A stretch of DNA of 64,000 nucleotides from Selaginella tamariscina (GCA_003024785.1 PUQB01000259.1:163592-227591), one strand, 5' to 3'. Positions 11,226 to 24,200 are shown, counted from the first letter of the stretch. Program-made: numbers and translations. The notes: generated by a model from the letters alone, not told the origin.

Positions 11226-12287
11226 TATCTTATGAATAGAGTAATCAATTAAAGCCCACAATCTCTTTCTCTCTCAAGCATAGTGTATTTCACTGGCTTG
11301 AACGTATTGACTGGAGTTGACCACCTGGTGTTTTCTTATGAACTCTGGTCATTCTGAATACAAGGAAAGCATATGAATATGCATACATATAAATAATCGC
11401 GCGCGCACACACACACACACACACACATATGTATATATATATATTTTGTAATCTTTCTAGTAAAGTATATGCCTGCACACTGTGCTTGCAGTTCTTTGTC
11501 TCTGTTTCGTCCCAGAAGAAATTCGAATTATTGAATTTTTGGAAATATACATTTCGTCAAAATTATGAGCTTTTTGATACGCACACATGTACATATGCAT
11601 GTGTATGTCACACATTAATGCACATGTCCGGGTTTTCTCAAAGCTCATTAAGTCTCATGTTGGTAAACATTGCAATATATATATGTATATATTTAAAATG
11701 CCAGCGAATACAGGGCGGCAGTGCGGACAAACTCATCTAGCACCGAGCACATGAAGATTGGCCCCACGCAGAACACATGATGGTTGGCATTCGAAAAGAG
11801 TTAAAATATTTAACGCATTAACTTATATATATTACTAATTAACTAGATTAGAGTTAATTAATATTCTTGAAAAAAACGACAGTTTATTATCTTCAGCAAC
11901 AACGAGGATATTCCACCCTCAAGAGTCTTGTGTTTCTGATGCGTTGTGTTCTCAACAAGGGTCACGGGCCTATGTAACTACATTTACATTCTTGTCTCTC
12001 ACTAAATGTGTATGTCTGCGTGTACGTGTACGTGTCAGAATTCAAATTTGTAAGACCCTGTCTTGAAGAAGGTAAACAATCTCAAGTATAGAATATTCTA
12101 CACACTCGCTCATATGTACGTGCACATATGTATATATATGTGTAGGCAAATGTAAGGTAGTATGTAACTCTCACTTCGCAACTACCGTTCACCTTGATAT
12201 CTTGTACGATGGAATGTAGTACCCTTTTCCCTTTTCATAATGTTGGAAAAGGGGAAAGGGAATGTGTGTATGTTTGAATAGATCGCA
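11226..12287. other. Intergenic DNA and presumed promoter of the ARM-repeat gene
   Basis: Contains (CA)n at 11404-11428 and (TA)n tracts. An exact inverted pair, AAAGGGAAAAGG-type words around 12228-12260 (CCCTTTTCCCTTTTC and GAAAAGGGGAAAGGG), lies 30-60 bp upstream of the start codon and could form a hairpin in the 5' leader. No gene is seen. Confidence 0.5.
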
Positions 12288-13854
12288 ATGGAATGTCAAG
12301 AATTGCTGGAATTTGCGAAGAAACAAGTCCATGCGGCGATGGAGGACGCCAATTCGGTGAAATCCATGGTGGGAAGATGGAGAATTATCAAGTTTAGATT
12401 AGAGAAGCTATCGCTACAGATGAAGGAGATTTCCAATTGCAACACACGTTCCTAGAGAGCTACTCACTGTGTCGCGAGGTACTTGAGTGTGTAATAGGCA
12501 CGCTGGAAGACACACGCTCATTTGCAAAGCGATGTGTACGAGAGGATGCGGTTGAGAGTAATGGAAGACTGCAGCTGCAGAGTGAGCTAGATTCTATTGC
12601 TTGCAGGCTAAACCAGCACATTAACGACTGTGATATAGTGATTAAGAACAGTTTAGTGAAGGATCCACTCATAGGCTTGTTTACGAATAGCCGGTCTATT
12701 GTTCATGCCGGGAACAGATTGGCTATACGATGGGCTGTTCGCGATCTGATTGCCAGGTTGCAAATTGGTTTGGATATGGAGTTGAAGCAGCACGCCCTCA
12801 ACTCGCTTGTGGCGCTCATGGAAAATGATGACAAGAATGTGCTGGTTGTAGCTGGACAAGGAGGTATTCCTATTCTTGTTCACATGCTGGATTCTGCTAC
12901 ACCAAGGTAAAAGAAATTATATAATTTCCAATGCAGGAAATCATTCTATATACGCATGGAAGACAAAATAATATACACACCTGGCTTACATGTGCACATA
13001 TATTATGTGGTATTTCTAAGAAATGTACTTATAAATATGTGTAGATGCGTACGGGAAAAGGCGGCATCAGCAGTATGCAGCCTGGCGAGGGGCGGGTGTT
13101 GTGAGCAGGAGCTAGTGTCAGAAGGCGTACTGGCACCGCTTGTACGGCTGCTTGAGCCAGGAACGGGTAATGGTACGGACAGTGCAGCAGCCGCGCTGCA
13201 TGCGCTCACTTACACACCAGAGAATGCACGTACTGTGGCAGTACATGGCGGCATACCGTCCCTTGTTCGGCTGTGCCATGTCGGCAGTCCGAGTGCCCAG
13301 GCCTCGGCTGCCGGCTGTCTACGGAACATTGCTGGCATTAGTGAGCTCAGGTCCGTACTTGAGTCCGAGGTTGGTGCGGCTCCAGCTCTTCTTGGATTGA
13401 TCCGGTCTGGTACAGATGCAGCTCGTGAGTGTGCCACTGACGCACTGTACAGGTGTGTGCGATTTTTATGTATAATATATCACACACACGCACGCATGCA
13501 CACACGACTAATACATTGTATAGGCTTTCGGCTTCCCACAGCGTGTCACGGTGTATTGTACGGATGGGTGGTATTGAGGCTATATTGAGGTTTCTAGATA
13601 CCGTACCAAGTGCAAAATCACGGGAGCTTGCACTAGGTATCTTGAGGAATATCTCAGTATCTGACGGTGGAGTGTCTTGTAATGCATTCTTGAAGATGCT
13701 TGAGGACAGTAACTGTGATGGTGGTAATAGCTACAGTAATAGCGGTAAGAAGATGGTAAATAGGAAGCGATTAAAAGTAATCGATATGTTAATGATATTC
13801 ATGAACAGGAAGCAATCTACAAGTAAATTTAAAAGTTTCCTCTTCAAGCGTTAG
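12288..13854 (+). CDS. Armadillo-repeat protein (plant VAC8/ARO-like), three exons
   Basis: Exons are 12288-12906, 13045-13452 and 13524-13854, with GT-AG junctions keeping phase (CCAAG/GTAAAA, GTGTAG/ATGCG, TACAG/GTGTG, TATAG/GCTTT). The N-terminal helical region (MECQELLEFAKKQVHAAMED) resembles the leader of plant ARM-only proteins. Armadillo repeats follow, with motifs such as HALNSLVALMENDDKNVLVV, GGIPILVHMLDSA, AVCSLARGG, GCLRNIAG and GGIEAILRFLD. The C-terminus is basic (KFKSFLFKR). Such proteins are scaffolds in signalling or tip growth; no U-box is seen. The first 50 codons are one frame off from the rest, so there is a single-base indel near 12437-12455, either a sequencing error or an inactivating lesion. 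The plant family is secure; the exact orthologue is not. Confidence 0.8.
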
Positions 13855-15278
13855 AATTTTTATTTTTTTCTTGTGTGTATGTGAAACTTGTAAAGGCACT
13901 TCGATAATATAAGACTTGGTTTAGGGAGAATGTTGGAGCTCTACATTGTGCACGTGTGTGTGTCTACACACACACATATGTATATATTATATATACACAT
14001 GGGTGTGGATATGTGTCACATACACACATACACACGGACTAATTTAGATTAACAAAACAATACCCATGCTTAATAGTACTGTATTCAAAGTTTATAGGAT
14101 ACTACCCCACTGTTCTCTAGAAAATATTGTTGTTTAATATATTAAGTTCATTCATTTGTATAATATATGTAACATCATGAAACTCTTGAACGTTAATATT
14201 TAAACAGGAGTGTGTTACACACAACATATTCGTATATAAACATAGTAGTTTTCAATGTTTTATATTAACATGACCTCCTTAGACCAAGCACAAAAATAGA
14301 TATAAATACACACACACACACAATGGATATATCTAAGTGCATAATCACTCTATTAATGATTATATAGATGTTGTTATATATTATATCCATATACAGACTC
14401 ATTACATTGGTAAGTATAAATTCACCATAAAAATTGTTTTTACTTATGTGACAGTTTTATATATTGATGTTTATTTACTTTGAATTTGATCGATACTATG
14501 TATATATAAACTTTCTAAATTATGGACTATTTTAAAAGGTTAAAACATATTGTAAATTTGCTTATTTATTTACTTAGCTAATTTTAAATTTAAGCACACT
14601 CATAATATTAACTTTAACTTTTAATTTTTTTTATCAAAACATAATTATTTTCAAAGAAGAACCGATAAGAAAACTTGAAGAATATCTGTATAAATTTCGA
14701 GGAAAAGAATATGGCCAATGAAACTGATTCGAAAATTTCAGGTTATTGGAAGGTTAACTATATATATATTTCTATTTTGTTTAATAATACTATATATATG
14801 CCTTATTTATTAAGTGTTTATATAGATAGATAGATAGATACCAATGTATATTAATATGCCTCTTTAAGTTATTATAATTATCTTGGACTATCATAATTTT
14901 TAGACTCCAATCGATAGACTAGTTTTATGTAGTGCGAGGTATGATGGCTATGTCCATGGTGGGAAGTTTGATAAGTTTAATATAAGAATTAATAATATTG
15001 ATGTAGTAATAACATAAAAAATAATCAAAAAAAAAAAAAATTGAAAATTGAAAAAGACTGTTGAGTTAGTGTTGAATTGCACAAGAGGTGGCAACTGTAA
15101 CACAGATGTGCCAAGTCCAAAACCATGTAAGGGATTGTATATATGCGTATTGTACGTGTGTCTGTTTGTGTTAATCATTAAATTTGTTTGTTTTCTTTCT
15201 TTATAATTTATAACCGTCATGCATTTTCTTAAACAACCATATCTATAAGATGTATTTAACTCTGATCAGAACTTAAAT

Positions 15279-15329
<51 letters not shown>

Positions 15330-15590
15330 ATATATATATATATATAACACGTCAGGGCACATGTTCTTGTGGATTCTATAATCTTACTTATTATATTGTA
15401 CTTCGTTGTATATCTTAATTATAGGTGGCTTGTGCAAATGCTCTTTTACGAACGCATGACGCTGCAGAATATTAAAAGTGAAGCCACTTTGATTTAAATT
15501 ACAAACAAAATAATAGTGGAGACTCACATTTTTATATAGAGATCTCTAGGTGTTCATACAAGAGGCATTTTCTTCTACAAAGACGAAGCA
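13855..15590. other. AT-rich intergenic DNA with microsatellites
   Basis: Contains TG/CA tracts able to pair at 13955-14035, a (GATA)n tract at 14825-14842, (CT)n at 15283-15323 and (TA)n following. A short plus-strand frame at about 15075-15135 reads NCTRGGNCNTDVPSP, then PCKGLYIC, a four-Cys pattern. It has no signal sequence or start nearby and is treated as a finding, not a gene. Confidence 0.55.
15283..15323. repeat. (CT)n microsatellite
   Basis: An uninterrupted CT dinucleotide tract of about 40 bp lies within the duplicated leader of the Cys-rich peptide gene. The homologous position in the duplicate (about 20428-20440) has only a short CT tract followed by TTAA repeats, so the tract length differs between copies. 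Confidence 0.9.
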
Positions 15591-15815
15591 ATGAAGTGTT
15601 TAAGTGTGTTTTTCATGGTTTTATTTATTGTTGTTGGGTTAATTAATCGTTCAGATGCGGAAAATAAGATTAATTACTGCTTTGGAGATGAAGATTGTGT
15701 CAATGGTAACTCTTGTGTATATTATTTTCGAAATTATGGAAGATGTTTAAATAATGAAGAGAAAAAAAGGCGTTTTGAAGAAGAATATACATGGTGGATT
15801 AACTTATTTAAATAA
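15591..15815 (+). CDS. Small secreted Cys-rich peptide
   Basis: The 74-codon frame begins MKCLSVFFMVLFIVVGL, a hydrophobic signal peptide with likely cleavage after SDA (residue 23). The mature part holds four cysteines in a C-x5-C-x5-C-x9-C pattern (CFGDEDC, VNGNSC, YGRC), then a charged Glu/Lys/Arg tail ending WWINLFK. The DEDC element and layout recall small defensin-like or nodule-type Cys-rich peptides, but family membership is not established. The start is supported by the signal peptide directly after ATG, and a polyadenylation-like AATGTATTAAAG lies downstream. A directly repeated, broken copy lies at 20690-20880. Confidence 0.6.
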   Translation: MKCLSVFFMVLFIVVGLINRSDAENKINYCFGDEDCVNGNSCVYYFRNYGRCLNNEEKKRRFEEEYTWWINLFK

Positions 15816-15880
15816 TCTTTAATGACGTTTTCATGTGTAAAAATGTATTAAAGTTTAAAAATTTGAATGTCATATATGTA

Positions 15881-17921
15881 TATATATGTGTGTGTGTGTA
15901 AATTTATAAGCTAAACTAGTTATTGCTCAACCTCTCTCTCACACCACACACGTGTCTGTGTTTTCCTTTCATCGCTCACGATTATTGCCCAAGCGATCCA
16001 GCATGTCATCTACATGCAGTAAAGGGTACTTATTATGCACCGTTATCATTGAACCCCCAATAATTGATGGTGAATCACTTTGTACCATAATGCAAGTGCA
16101 ACTCTGACGTCCAGGGATTGTGCGACGACCGAATCACGACTTTGGATAGCATGTCATTTATACACTCACACATGAACTCAACCTCATATGGAGAAGACGG
16201 GTAGCAAATCCCCAATGGAAATATGGTGATGGTTTGCAAGGAACAAGATGCAGAAGAGGCATCTGCAAAAACGGCCGAAATGAGGAAAATCAATAGCTAG
16301 ATTTCATGTGCTCGATCTTCAAGAGGCGAGCACATTTAGAAACCGGAGGTTCATGAAGAACAACAGAAGGGTGCCCTGGACAACGAAGAGGGACAAAAGA
16401 AATAGCGAGGAAGCCCCAGATATAAAGGGTCAAGTAGCCAAAGTCCAAAAATGCATGTACTGACTTTAACCATTTCGTAGCCCAAAATGATGTCGACCAA
16501 CTACATGGCAAGATCTGAAGTGAGATTGATACAGACACTGCACCCAATTATACATGCGTTGGTGCTGAATGTCGAGAAGCTACTTGTGAGGTCCCAACGA
16601 ACATAGGCCAGAAGGGGTCACTGGAAGTTGCAACTGGTGCACCACTGCCTAATCAATGAAAGAAACTGAATTGTTATCGACCGAGATGAAGACTGGAACG
16701 CCTTAAACAACACTTTGCATAGTGAAGGTAGCTTCATTGTTGAGCCGCTGAACAGCTTGTCATGAAAAGCAGAAGAAGGCTGGAGGGCAAACGTTTGGCA
16801 TGTAGTTGCCCTTAGGAATCAACAGCCAGATTGTTTCCCATAGGTGCTAGAAAGGGAGTTGGTTCTAATGAAAGGTTGGTTGAACAACAGGAGCTGGGGC
16901 CAAAAGTGGTGTGGTAGGAGCAACGACTGCATTTTGAAGACAATGATGCAATGCGCACCGTTCAGGAGGAGGCTGCCAATTGGGAAAGGTGTGGCACTCA
17001 GAACAGTATGGCAAGGTCGTTCACATGCCCAACAAACCAACAGTCGGCACAAAGAAACAGGACAACCAACAAATGGAGGATGACAACCAAAGTAGGCGGC
17101 GTGCACATGATTGAATCCATATGGACCAGAGCAAAAAACTTCATTGACAGCACCAGGACCATGCAGTCCAGCAACAAAGGGGGCGTTAGTAGCAGTGCCA
17201 TGTGAAGGGCTTCGTCTAAAGTTGTAAGAGCTAAGGTAGGAACAAAACTAGGGCAAAGGGTAGGCCAAAGTACATAGCATGAGAGTCTTGAATTTAATCT
17301 CCGTAGGGCCCGTGAAAATGGTACAACTTTTGAATGGCATTCATATCTTCCTCAGCCCATTCAATTGCAAGGAGAAAGTCACCCTGAAGACATGACCAAT
17401 CGTATGGGATAGAGGGCAACACTATTTAAGCATGTCAAATAACATAAAGTGGGCAAGCCAATGATGAATATTGACAAGGGCGGACACGCAGGTTAGATTG
17501 AGAAAGAGAGCTTGAAAAAAAAAAATAAGGAACCTAAGCAAAAGGAAATGTCTCACCTACACCACTGAAAGATAATTATATTCAATCTAAAATTCTGCTT
17601 AACCCTCAAACCTATTTAAAATCTTCACTTATTTCATTTACAGAGGATCTTTTATTATTATTGTTATTATCGTTCATATATCACTTTCTGGAAACAACAA
17701 TGATTACTTTGTCATCCACCAACTTCTGCTTGAGGAGTTCGAGTCGGCTGTAATCAGTCGGATCAATGCCAGCATTCTCAGAAGAGCATTGGCCTCGTAC
17801 CGCTTGATCTTCTTGAATCGGTCATTACTCAACTCAATGCTGCTCCGCGCAAAGGGGGAAGAACCAAATCAAGAGCTCCAGGAACATCTTGAAAGCACCG
17901 CTCTCGGGCAGCCCATGTCTC
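15881..17921. other. Unassigned DNA, possible decayed retroelement gag on the minus strand
   Basis: From about 16000 the composition changes from AT-rich to balanced, without a long conserved frame. On the minus strand near 17000-17050 a CWACERPCHTVL-like segment in broken frames resembles a CX2CX4H zinc knuckle, and a frameshifted Cys follows. This is weak support for a gag-like relic. Nothing else is recognised. Confidence 0.3.
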
Positions 17922-19845
17922 TCATCTCACACATCGGACATTGCTGTTCACTCTACCTTCCAAACCATCTTGGAAGCTAATAACGTGCCGTTTATGCTTT
18001 AAAATTCCCACGTGGCTTCCATTCCGCAGCTGCATTACGTTCTCCTCCTGAAGTTGAGAGTCCATTGCAGTGGTACAAACGAAGACATAGTCCAGCTCCA
18101 CAAGAGACTTCCGTGTTGCCTCCAGAATGTTATTTTTGTACCATTTCTCCAGCACCCGAATGCTCATGAACTCCGACTCGGAATGCAGATGCTTCTCCAG
18201 GTTGGTCGTGTACTGCAGACCAATTATATGCAGCTTGCCGATTGTGTCTCTGTAGAAAACCACAGCATCTACTCTGCCATAATTGTACTGGATAGGCATG
18301 AACATATAACCACTCCCTTTGCTGAGCCTTCCTGTAGCAACACAGCTCGGAATGCTGGAGAAAGTAGTCGCAGAGAGCATGTTGAGATAAAACCCCCTCG
18401 GCTCGATGCATAAACCCCGACGCGAGATGACGTCGTTACAGAGTCTCTCGCACAACCATCCAGCCTCGCTCCAATTCAATGCTGGACTCCGGACCACTAC
18501 CTTGGCATACGCCACCCAAGGTCCATATTCATCAATATCCTGTTCTTTATTTCGAAACTCCTCCACATAGACTTGTTGCACGAAGGGCGTACAGAACCTG
18601 TCCGTGTATGCATATCTCGGATCCACTTCGATCATCTGCGTGTCTGTGCTGAAGTCTCCTACAATGTTCAGGTCCCTTATCGAAGTTCTCAGTGCACGGA
18701 AGTGCTTATCTTCAACAAAAGTGGAGATCACTAAATCCCAGTCGTCATCACTGTCTAGAAGCTCGGCAACCATCTCCGGCGTCAAGTCGGGTAGTTTGTG
18801 AGACGATGCCCAACGTCCGGACCGATCCACATTCAGCCTGCGGGTCGCGGTCGGAGTAGCTTGTTACTGGCAACTTGCACAACAACCCGATCAAGGATAT
18901 CCAAAGAGTGAGGATGATTGGCTGCATAGTACTCCACTTGTTGTTGTCTATACGGGTTGTCAGCCACGACAGCGCCAAGGACAGAGGCCTTGTGCATGAA
19001 TGTCTCCACTTGTTCCTACAAAAAACAATGTGTCAGTAGAAACACAATATCAAGTAAACAACTGACCGGGCTAAAAACCTTCCGTTTGGAAGGTTTTGAT
19101 TAGCGGGTCGCTGTTCTTTGATACTCCTTGTACTGCATAGCTTTGGGCGAAATACCAAAGACCACCTTGAAAATGCCGATGACATCTCAACGATCCATAA
19201 GCTATGTGGCGCACCTCCGCATCTGGCCTTGTTTTCTCTGCGCTCGTCAAAGTGTCCAGCGCCTGAACCCCATCCACAATAAACGTGAAATCATTGCCCA
19301 TGGACTTTCGTTCCTCGAGAAAAGCCTTGAGCGACATAATATCCGTGACACTCCCGTCTATTATGGAGACGACTTCTTCGTGCTCCGCGTACGCAAACTT
19401 GAGTGCATCAAAACCACTTAACAAGCTCCCTCCTAGCCCGTTCCATGTTCCAAATGCATACCACGACAGTTTCCACCGGAGCCGCAGAGCAGAGGAGGGA
19501 GGCGAATGCCCTGAGCCTGCACGATTTGCCATCGCCCTTGGGTCCTACTACCAGTATCTGTTCTCCGGGCTTCATGTCGTACCATATTGCAGCTAGATCT
19601 TCCAGGTCCGGGAGGCCCACCACATTGATAGCTTTCCCCGGCCTCGGACCCGGTTCCAAAGTGCCAGGTAAGGAACTATGTGTACCTCCCCAGCATCGTA
19701 CAGCTGTTCAAACTTGCGCTTCCTCCAATCATCCGGAATAGCTGCCTCGCGCTGCTCGTTGATCAGCCCCCAGGCAGCAACGGGATCGTCGTACCCGCCA
19801 AGGTGCGCTTCACGGTCGCCATGTCTGCAAACCCTAAGCCCTGTC
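17922..19845 (-). CDS. Crinkler/RHS-like protein: P-loop NTPase plus PD-(D/E)XK-type nuclease domain, frames interrupted
   Basis: The gene reads from a possible ATG at 19822 to a stop at 17922. An N-terminal stretch encoding WGLINEQREAAIPDDWRKRK lies at about 19705-19770. The NTPase follows, with Walker A GPKGDGKS (about 19525) and a Walker B-like TFIVDGVQALD (about 19260). A probable intron ends TTTTTTGTAG at 19015, before EQVETFMHKASVLGAVVA. The last uninterrupted frame (17922-18830) contains GRVDAVVFYRD and IIGLQYTTNLEKH, fitting the restriction-endonuclease-like fold of Crinkler and RHS proteins. In that group an NTPase module is coupled to a nuclease that acts on nuclear DNA. Frame changes near 19780, 19660, 19430 and 18840 mean indels or missed introns, so activity is doubtful. 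Family assignment rests on motif order and is moderate. Confidence 0.6.
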
Positions 19846-20289
19846 GTCTAGTTCTAGGGTGAGTCTCAATTTTGTTATCAATCCAGAAGAAGTATTACCC
19901 ATGAGACCGTATAGACCACAGCAGGTTCCCAGACCGGGCATCTTGATCAGGCATTTAAGTTTAAAGAACTTTAGAACTTTAAGAAATGATAGAAAGCTAA
20001 TGCACCAAACATACGCGAGGAGAGAATACCACCGTCATGCGAGATAACATCACACACAGTTTCCTTGCACACAACTCAGCCAGCCACTCACCAGGACTGG
20101 ATTATTATTATTAGTCTGTGCGACGCTGAGTCAATAAAAGTTAATGATTATCAATTTGACGAACCTCCACAAATTTGCGACGAACGTAGAGAAACGGTCC
20201 ATCTCGGGAAATAAACACATTTAATTCACATTCCACTGTTATTAAAAAATGTTATAAAAATATTTAAAATATAAAAGAACCTTTAGAAC
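19846..20289. other. Upstream region of the Crinkler-like gene, no gene seen
   Basis: No feature other than short open frames. It joins the balanced-composition gene segment to the AT-rich direct repeat B. Confidence 0.5.
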
Positions 20290-20880
20290 ATGGATTTTCA
20301 CGTGTCTGTTTGTGTTAATCATTAAATTTGTTTGAATTCTTTCTTTATAATTTATAAATCGTCATGAATTTTCTTAAACAACCATATCTATAAAATGTAT
20401 TTAACTCTGATCAGAACTTAAATATACTCTCTCTCTATCTATAATTAATTAATTAATTAATAATTAATGTAACACGTTAGGGCGCATTTTCTCGTGAATT
20501 CTGTAATCTTATTATATTGTACTTCATTGTATATCTTAATTATAAGTGGCTTGTGCAAATGCTCTTGAACGAATGACGCTGCAGAATATTAAAAAGAAGC
20601 CATTTTGATTTAAAATTATAAACAAAATATAATGGAGATTTACATTTTAATATAGAGATATCTAGGTGTTCATACAAGAAGCATTCCTTCTACAGAGACG
20701 AAGCAATTAAGTGTTTAAGTGTGTTATGGTTTTATTTATTATTGTTGGGTTAATTAATTGTTTAGATGTGAAAAATAGGATTAATTATTGCTTTGGAGAT
20801 GAAGATTGTATCAATGATAACTCTTGTGTATATTATTTTTAAAATATAGGAGGTATTTAAATAACTAAGAGAAGATTTAC
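20290..20880 (+). pseudogene. Direct repeat B with a broken Cys-rich peptide gene
   Basis: This is a diverged copy of 15150-15880. At the position of the start codon the sequence reads AAGCAATTAAGTG instead of AAGCAATGAAGTG, so ATG is lost. A deletion removes part of the signal-peptide codons, and TATTTTTAAAATATAGG introduces a stop before the last Cys. The part equivalent to NYCFGDEDCVNGNSCVYY is still readable with substitutions. The gene copy is dead. Confidence 0.85.
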
Positions 20881-22234
20881 TATGTAAATAGAAAGATAGT
20901 TAGCTTTTTTTAAAAATAAATGCTATATTAAATTATTAAAATTTAATTAAAAACATTGTTAAATCACTCACTTCACAAAATAATACTTTTTATAAAAACA
21001 AAAGTAAGATTTTTAATAAAACTTACACCACATTTTAAAGTTAATTTATATTTAAAATAATTATAAATATAAATATTTAAATGTAAATGTACACGTACAT
21101 TTCAAATGTAATTGTTTTATAAATAATGTATATGCACATATACATTTACATTTTAAATGTGTGTGTAATTGTATATGTATGTGCATGTAAATATAAATGT
21201 CCATGTTAAATGTATGTATATTTTATATTTACATGTAAATATAAATGTTTATTTATAGTTAAAATGTAAATGTATATTTATATTTACATGTGAATATAAA
21301 CGTAACTATACATTACATTTAGATTTTAAACATAAATGTAATTTTATATTAAGTTAATTATAATTTAATTATTAATTCTTAATGAAAGGGTTTACAAATA
21401 AAACTAATTAAAATTTAAAGTAAGCCTACATTACTATAAATGTAAATGCATATTTACATGTACATGTTCATGTAAATATACATTTATAAATGTAAATGTA
21501 AATGTACATAAGCATGTACATGTAAATATACATTTAGATTTATATTTATATTTACATATGCATTTACATGTAAATCTACATTTACATTAAATTTACATTT
21601 CCATTTTAAATGTAAATATAAATGTATATATTTTTGTTTGCATATACGTAAAATAAATATAAAGATTTCTATAATAAACAAAGTAAAACTAAAATTTATA
21701 GTTATAAAAGTCCTATTATGTTTATTTTAAATTTAAAAATTTAAAAGTTAATTAAGAATGTATTTTATTATACATTTAAAATGTAAAATAATGTAAATTT
21801 ACATATATATTTTATAATTTTTATAATTTATTTAATTTTGTATTTACATTTAAATGTATATTTACAATAAAAGTAAATGTACATATATATACATACATTT
21901 ATATTTTTTAATTTTATAGTTTACTTTATAATATAAATATATATGTAAATGCACATGTACATTTATATACATATAAAAATGTACATTTACATGTGCATTT
22001 ACATTTACATATATAAATATACATTTAAATGTATATTTACATGTCATTTAAAATATAAAATACAAATGTACATGTGCATGTGCATTTATATGTATATATA
22101 AATGTAATTTATATTTTATCTTTACATATGCATTTACATGTAATATAAATATGAACGTATATGTACATGTATATTATATTTACATTTACATGTAAATGTA
22201 TATTTGCATGTGTAAATGTAATTTTATATTAGTT

Positions 22235-22274
<40 letters not shown>

Positions 22275-22980
22275 TAATGTTTAATGTTTTTGTAATAGAA
22301 TTTCATAAGATTTCACTATATTTTAATTAAAATTTAAATTGTAAGTAAGTGAATATTATTATGATTTATTTTACATATTAAATCGATATAATTGAATATT
22401 TACATTAATTAATATATTTATTTGTTTGTACAAATGGGATTCATGCTTATATGCATGCAACTGTATTCATATACATATAGGCTATTCATTTTTTATTATG
22501 AAATAAATATTTAGACTTACTATGCATTCAAATTATTTGACTATATATATATATATTAGCTTATTATTATATGGATAATGAATTACATTTAAGATGAATT
22601 GTTAAAGCAGTGAAAATAATTTTAATTTTTTTATTACTTTTAAATTATAAATTTATAAACTGTCACAATTACCCTATATTTACAGCTAGTTCTATATAAT
22701 TTATTTACAATTACAATAATAACCTAAATAGTTAAAATCATAAATGTCATGTACATTTACATATAAATGTATGTCTATTTATATTTACATTTTAAATATA
22801 ATGAAAATATAAATATACATTTATATTTACATGCACATATTAATGTATGTGTAAATGGACATTTACATTTTGTAATGTACATGTATATATATCTATTTTA
22901 AATGTAAATGTATATTTACATGTGCATGTAAATATACAGGCACATGTACATTTATATTTACATTTTAAATATATAATTTT
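20881..22980. repeat. AT-rich cryptic repeat field based on TACATTTA and TACATGTAAAT words
   Basis: From about 21050 to 22240 and again from 22745 to 22975 the DNA is an irregular mosaic of ACATTTACATGTAAATATA, ATATAAATGTA and related words in both orientations. It has low complexity, locally palindromic character and no fixed period. Open frames across it encode only Tyr, Ile, His, Val and Asn runs and are artefacts. Confidence 0.75.
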
Positions 22981-24200
22981 ATTTATAATGTTGTAATACT
23001 TAACTATTAGGCTTTGAAAAACTTGTTCTTTTATTAATAATAAAATAATAATTAAATGCTTATTTTCATTAATATTAATTTAAGAGTCATTACAATTGAA
23101 ATTTAACTTTAAAATAGGACTTTAATGTAATAAAAATAAAAAAGCTATAAACTTTAATATCGAAGAGACTTTATATAAAGTAAAGATTTTTAATTTGTAA
23201 TGAAAGTCTCTCTTTGTTAACTCTTTAATTTATATTAAAAAGCTACCTTTAATATTAAAGACGTCAATTCATGTGAGGTCAATCGAATATAATAAAATAA
23301 TATAATTTTATATCTTCATATTTCAAAGAACAAATACAATATAATTTATTTCACGTTTACAAATACAGTGGTCTTATTAAAAAGATCCATTGTCTCCTCA
23401 CTCTCAACCATGTAACTTGTAATTTTCATATATAACTTGCTTGGTAGTCCCAAACTCCTTCCCCTTACTTAATCACAATTAATTAATTTAGATGATATAA
23501 ATTAAAAAGATCTTTAAGGGTTAATGTATTTCATCTATATACATGTTTTGGTGTATATAATTTTCTTTAAATATATTGTTTTTTCTGATTTTTATATTAC
23601 CAATTAATTAATTTTTAATTAATTATCAAGTGTGAAAGCGTTTCTTGTATGCTACGTAGAAAAATAAATAGTTTTTTGGCGCAAGTGCATGTACAGGTGT
23701 GTAGGTTGTGAAAATGAGCATATTCGTTTTGGTGCTTCGTTTTTGGCTGGGCACTGTAAACTTGCTCGCACGCGCACGCACAAACACATGCGATACATTT
23801 GTACAGGTGTGTGTGTATGTGTTATATATATATATATATATATAGAGAGAGAAGAGAGGAGAGAGAGAGAGAGAGCGTTTAGATCAGTTCCTAAGCTGCC
23901 ACATGGATACCCACACAGACATACACACACATATATATTAAACTTGCATAGTATATTTACAGTTCGGATGCGGCCAGTAATCCCATAACCCAGGAAGAAC
24001 CTAAAACCCAAGGACAAAATAATCAGTGTAAGGAAACAAATACACATTTCTTGCAGGATATCTGAATAATATGTCATAATTGTTCATAGAGTCATTATAT
24101 AAGTATAAACATATATGTGTTAAAAATGAAGTTCTTTGTATCCTGTTTGTTCAAAATCTAATATAAAACCCTATCTTAGTAACACGAAGTATATAGGAAC
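22981..24200. other. AT-rich intergenic DNA with microsatellites
   Basis: Contains (TA)n and (GA)n tracts at about 23824-23876 and CA-rich tracts on either side. No gene is recognised. Confidence 0.6.

Larger units (their letters stand above)
15150..15880 (+). repeat. Direct repeat A with the intact Cys-rich peptide gene
   Basis: This segment matches 20290-20880 in the same orientation. Shared blocks include TGTTTGTGTTAATCATTAAA, CTTAAACAACCATATCTATA, GGCTTGTGCAAATGCTCTT and GGTGTTCATACAAGA. About 4.4 kb of unrelated DNA, including the Crinkler-like gene, separates the copies. Confidence 0.85.

Noticed and set aside
21484..22047. Minus-strand ORFs with Asn-Val-His-Leu runs
   Set aside because: Low-complexity translation of the TACATTTA repeat field with no domain or start context.
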